From the NCBI GenBank assembly GCA_030637205.1, contig DAOVVL010000073.1, positions 1-8,009 on the forward strand: a stretch of DNA of 8,009 bases, read 5' to 3'. Below, piece by piece: positions 7,345 through 8,009 of this stretch. A model generated the notes under the pieces. The model searched no databases and was not told the origin of the DNA. It worked only from the letters and a program-made list of their open reading frames with translations. Numbering within the stretch: the stretch's first letter is position 1; every line of letters starts with the position of its first letter. Both the position numbers and the translations under genes were made by a program. Source of the DNA: Thalassospiraceae bacterium (lineage in GTDB: Bacteria; Pseudomonadota; Alphaproteobacteria; Rhodospirillales; Magnetovibrionaceae).

Positions 7345-7693
7345 AAAGCGTTTCGAGAAAATTGGGCACCGAGATGGGCTTGGCGATATAGCCTTCACAG
7401 CCGCCTTCGCGGATTTTTTCCTCATCGCCCTTCATCGCAAACGCGGTAACCGCGATGACCGGAATATGCTTCAGGTCGTCATCGGCTTTGAGCATCTTGG
7501 TAATCTCAAGGCCAGAGATTTCAGGCAACTGGATATCCATCAAGATCAGATCAGGGCTGTGTTCGCGCGCCAGGCTGACGGCATCACGCCCATCCGTTGT
7601 CTGAACGGTTTCGTATCCGTGCGCTTGAAGCAAATCGTTGAAAAGCTTCATGTTAAGCTCATTGTCTTCAACGATCAGGATGGTCTTGGCCAT
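7328..7693 (-). CDS. divK: Single-domain response regulator DivK
   Basis: DivK is a stand-alone receiver protein. In Caulobacter it is phosphorylated by DivJ, dephosphorylated by PleC, and steers the DivL-CckA-CtrA pathway controlling cell cycle and polarity. The 121-residue product is a lone receiver domain with no output domain: the acidic pair Glu9-Asp10, phospho-acceptor Asp53 in LMDIQLPEISG, Thr83 in VTAFAMKGDEEK, and Lys105 in YIAKPIS. The segment from VTAFAMKGDEE through REGGCEGYIAKPI is especially close to Caulobacter DivK, including Asp90, the position changed in a known cold-sensitive divK allele. AGAGGA at 7700-7705 (minus strand) lies six bases before the ATG and supports this start. 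It converges on rpmG. pleD, which often separates divK from rpmG in rhizobia, is absent between them. A different CheY-like protein is possible but less likely given this similarity. Confidence 0.92.
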   Translation of the reverse strand: MAKTILIVEDNELNMKLFNDLLQAHGYETVQTTDGRDAVSLAREHSPDLILMDIQLPEISGLEITKMLKADDDLKHIPVIAVTAFAMKGDEEKIREGGCEGYIAKPISVPNFLETLSKFLG

Positions 7694-7797
7694 TTGGTAT
7701 CCTCTGGTGGATGGTTATTCAGTCTCTTGAGCAGCTCTAAAATGGTATGCGAGGCCGCATCCACCGCTTAGGCAACGTGACAAAAGCCGTTCCCTCC

Positions 7798-7812
7798 GCC
7801 GTGTTTCACGGC
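7798..7812. repeat. Perfect short hairpin in divK leader
   Basis: GCCGTG at 7798-7803 and CACGGC at 7807-7812 are perfect inverted arms around TTT. On the minus strand this lies about 105 bases before the divK start codon, inside the probable leader or promoter zone. No T-run follows in the minus direction, so it does not look like an intrinsic terminator. It could be an RNA hairpin, a protein-binding palindrome or chance. Confidence 0.4.
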
Positions 7813-7914
7813 CTGATGCTGGTACATTCGTGCCAACAAGTCAACCGAGGATCAGTGCGAATTCACCACAAAAATATCGAGAAAACAAGCTCAAAACCCC
7901 CATGCAGCGCATCT

Positions 7915-7943
7915 AAAAAAAGGCCGCCACATCTGTGACGGCC
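7915..7943 (-). terminator. Intrinsic terminator on the minus strand
   Basis: The arms are 7922-7930 and 7935-7943 with the four-base loop 7931-7934. In the minus-strand RNA all nine positions pair, with one G-U wobble (7927/7938), and seven U follow from 7921-7915. On the plus strand the same position is a C-A mismatch and no T-run follows, so the direction is clear. It should end a minus-strand transcript coming from beyond the right edge. It lies about 220 bases upstream of divK, so it also implies that divK has its own promoter downstream of it. Confidence 0.8.
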
Positions 7944-8009
7944 AAGTTTGGGAAAATGAAAAACACGAGAGATGCCGCAAATCCGCGGCGGATCAGAAAC
8001 CCCCTGCAA

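Larger units (their letters stand above)
7694..8009. other. Non-coding divK upstream region and right edge of window
   Basis: No convincing gene is seen in these 316 bases on either strand. Reading away from divK, it holds the divK ribosome binding site (7700-7705), a small inverted repeat ATGCG/CGCAT at 7747-7760, the perfect hairpin at 7798-7812, and the minus-strand terminator at 7915-7943. The remaining 7944-8009 includes ATCCG-CGG-CGGAT at 7981-7993. A minus-strand frame entering from the right edge ends at TGA 7993-7995 after the residues AGGF and could be the tail of the gene served by that terminator, but four codons are too few to call. A -35-like TTGACT (7839-7844, minus) and TTGTCA (7778-7783, minus) lack good -10 partners, so no divK promoter is annotated. 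No GANTC or TTAA sequence was found here. Confidence 0.6.

Noticed and set aside
7271..7771. A 166-codon plus-strand frame covering divK
   Set aside because: It is the antisense shadow of a clear DivK receiver frame, which has a good ribosome binding site on the other strand.
7820..7835. Sigma-54-like element on the minus strand, TGGCAC followed by five bases and TACCA
   Set aside because: The -24 part matches but the -12 part lacks the essential GC (TACC instead of TTGC), and no enhancer-binding site is seen.
7747..7938. A 63-codon plus-strand frame between divK and the right edge
   Set aside because: No ribosome binding site, no recognisable motif, and it runs through the minus-strand terminator hairpin.

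Overview
The window looks like a piece of an alphaproteobacterial chromosome, probably from the Rhodospirillales or a neighbouring order. Four things point there: the TopA N-terminus, an RNase R with an N-terminal helix-turn-helix region and a basic tail, a cysteine-free ribosomal protein L33, and a close homologue of the Caulobacter/rhizobial cell-cycle regulator DivK. The DNA is moderately GC-rich and gene-dense. No mobile element, CRISPR array, tRNA or rRNA is visible. The order of genes is that of housekeeping chromosome, not an accessory island.

Layout from left to right. (1) Bases 1-35 hold the last ten codons of a gene whose residues fit the C-terminus of DprA. (2) Bases 55-2751 encode DNA topoisomerase I (topA) with a long lysine tail. 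(3) Bases 2766-5102 encode RNase R (rnr), 14 bases after topA, starting at TTG and also ending in a basic tail. (4) Bases 5169-6896 encode an S41-family serine protease (C-terminal-processing type) with a lipoprotein signal peptide and a PDZ domain. These four run on the plus strand with short gaps and no visible terminator between them, so co-transcription is plausible. (5) Bases 6920-6947 look like a sigma-70 promoter driving rpmG (L33, 7003-7170), which ends at an intrinsic terminator at 7238-7267. (6) Bases 7328-7693 on the minus strand encode DivK, convergent with rpmG. (7) Bases 7694-8009 are non-coding as far as can be seen. They contain the divK leader, a small perfect hairpin, and a strong minus-strand intrinsic terminator at 7915-7943 that probably closes a gene lying beyond the right edge.

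Functionally, topA and rnr deal with DNA supercoiling and structured-RNA decay. The protease probably acts in the periplasm, rpmG supplies a large-subunit ribosomal protein, and divK belongs to the phosphorelay controlling cell cycle and polarity. I see no undescribed multi-gene system here. The more interesting details are the paired basic tails of TopA and RNase R, the lipoprotein S41 protease with a possible periplasmic disulfide, the repeat-rich 3' end of divK, and the hairpin-containing leader upstream of divK with no recognisable CtrA or GANTC site.
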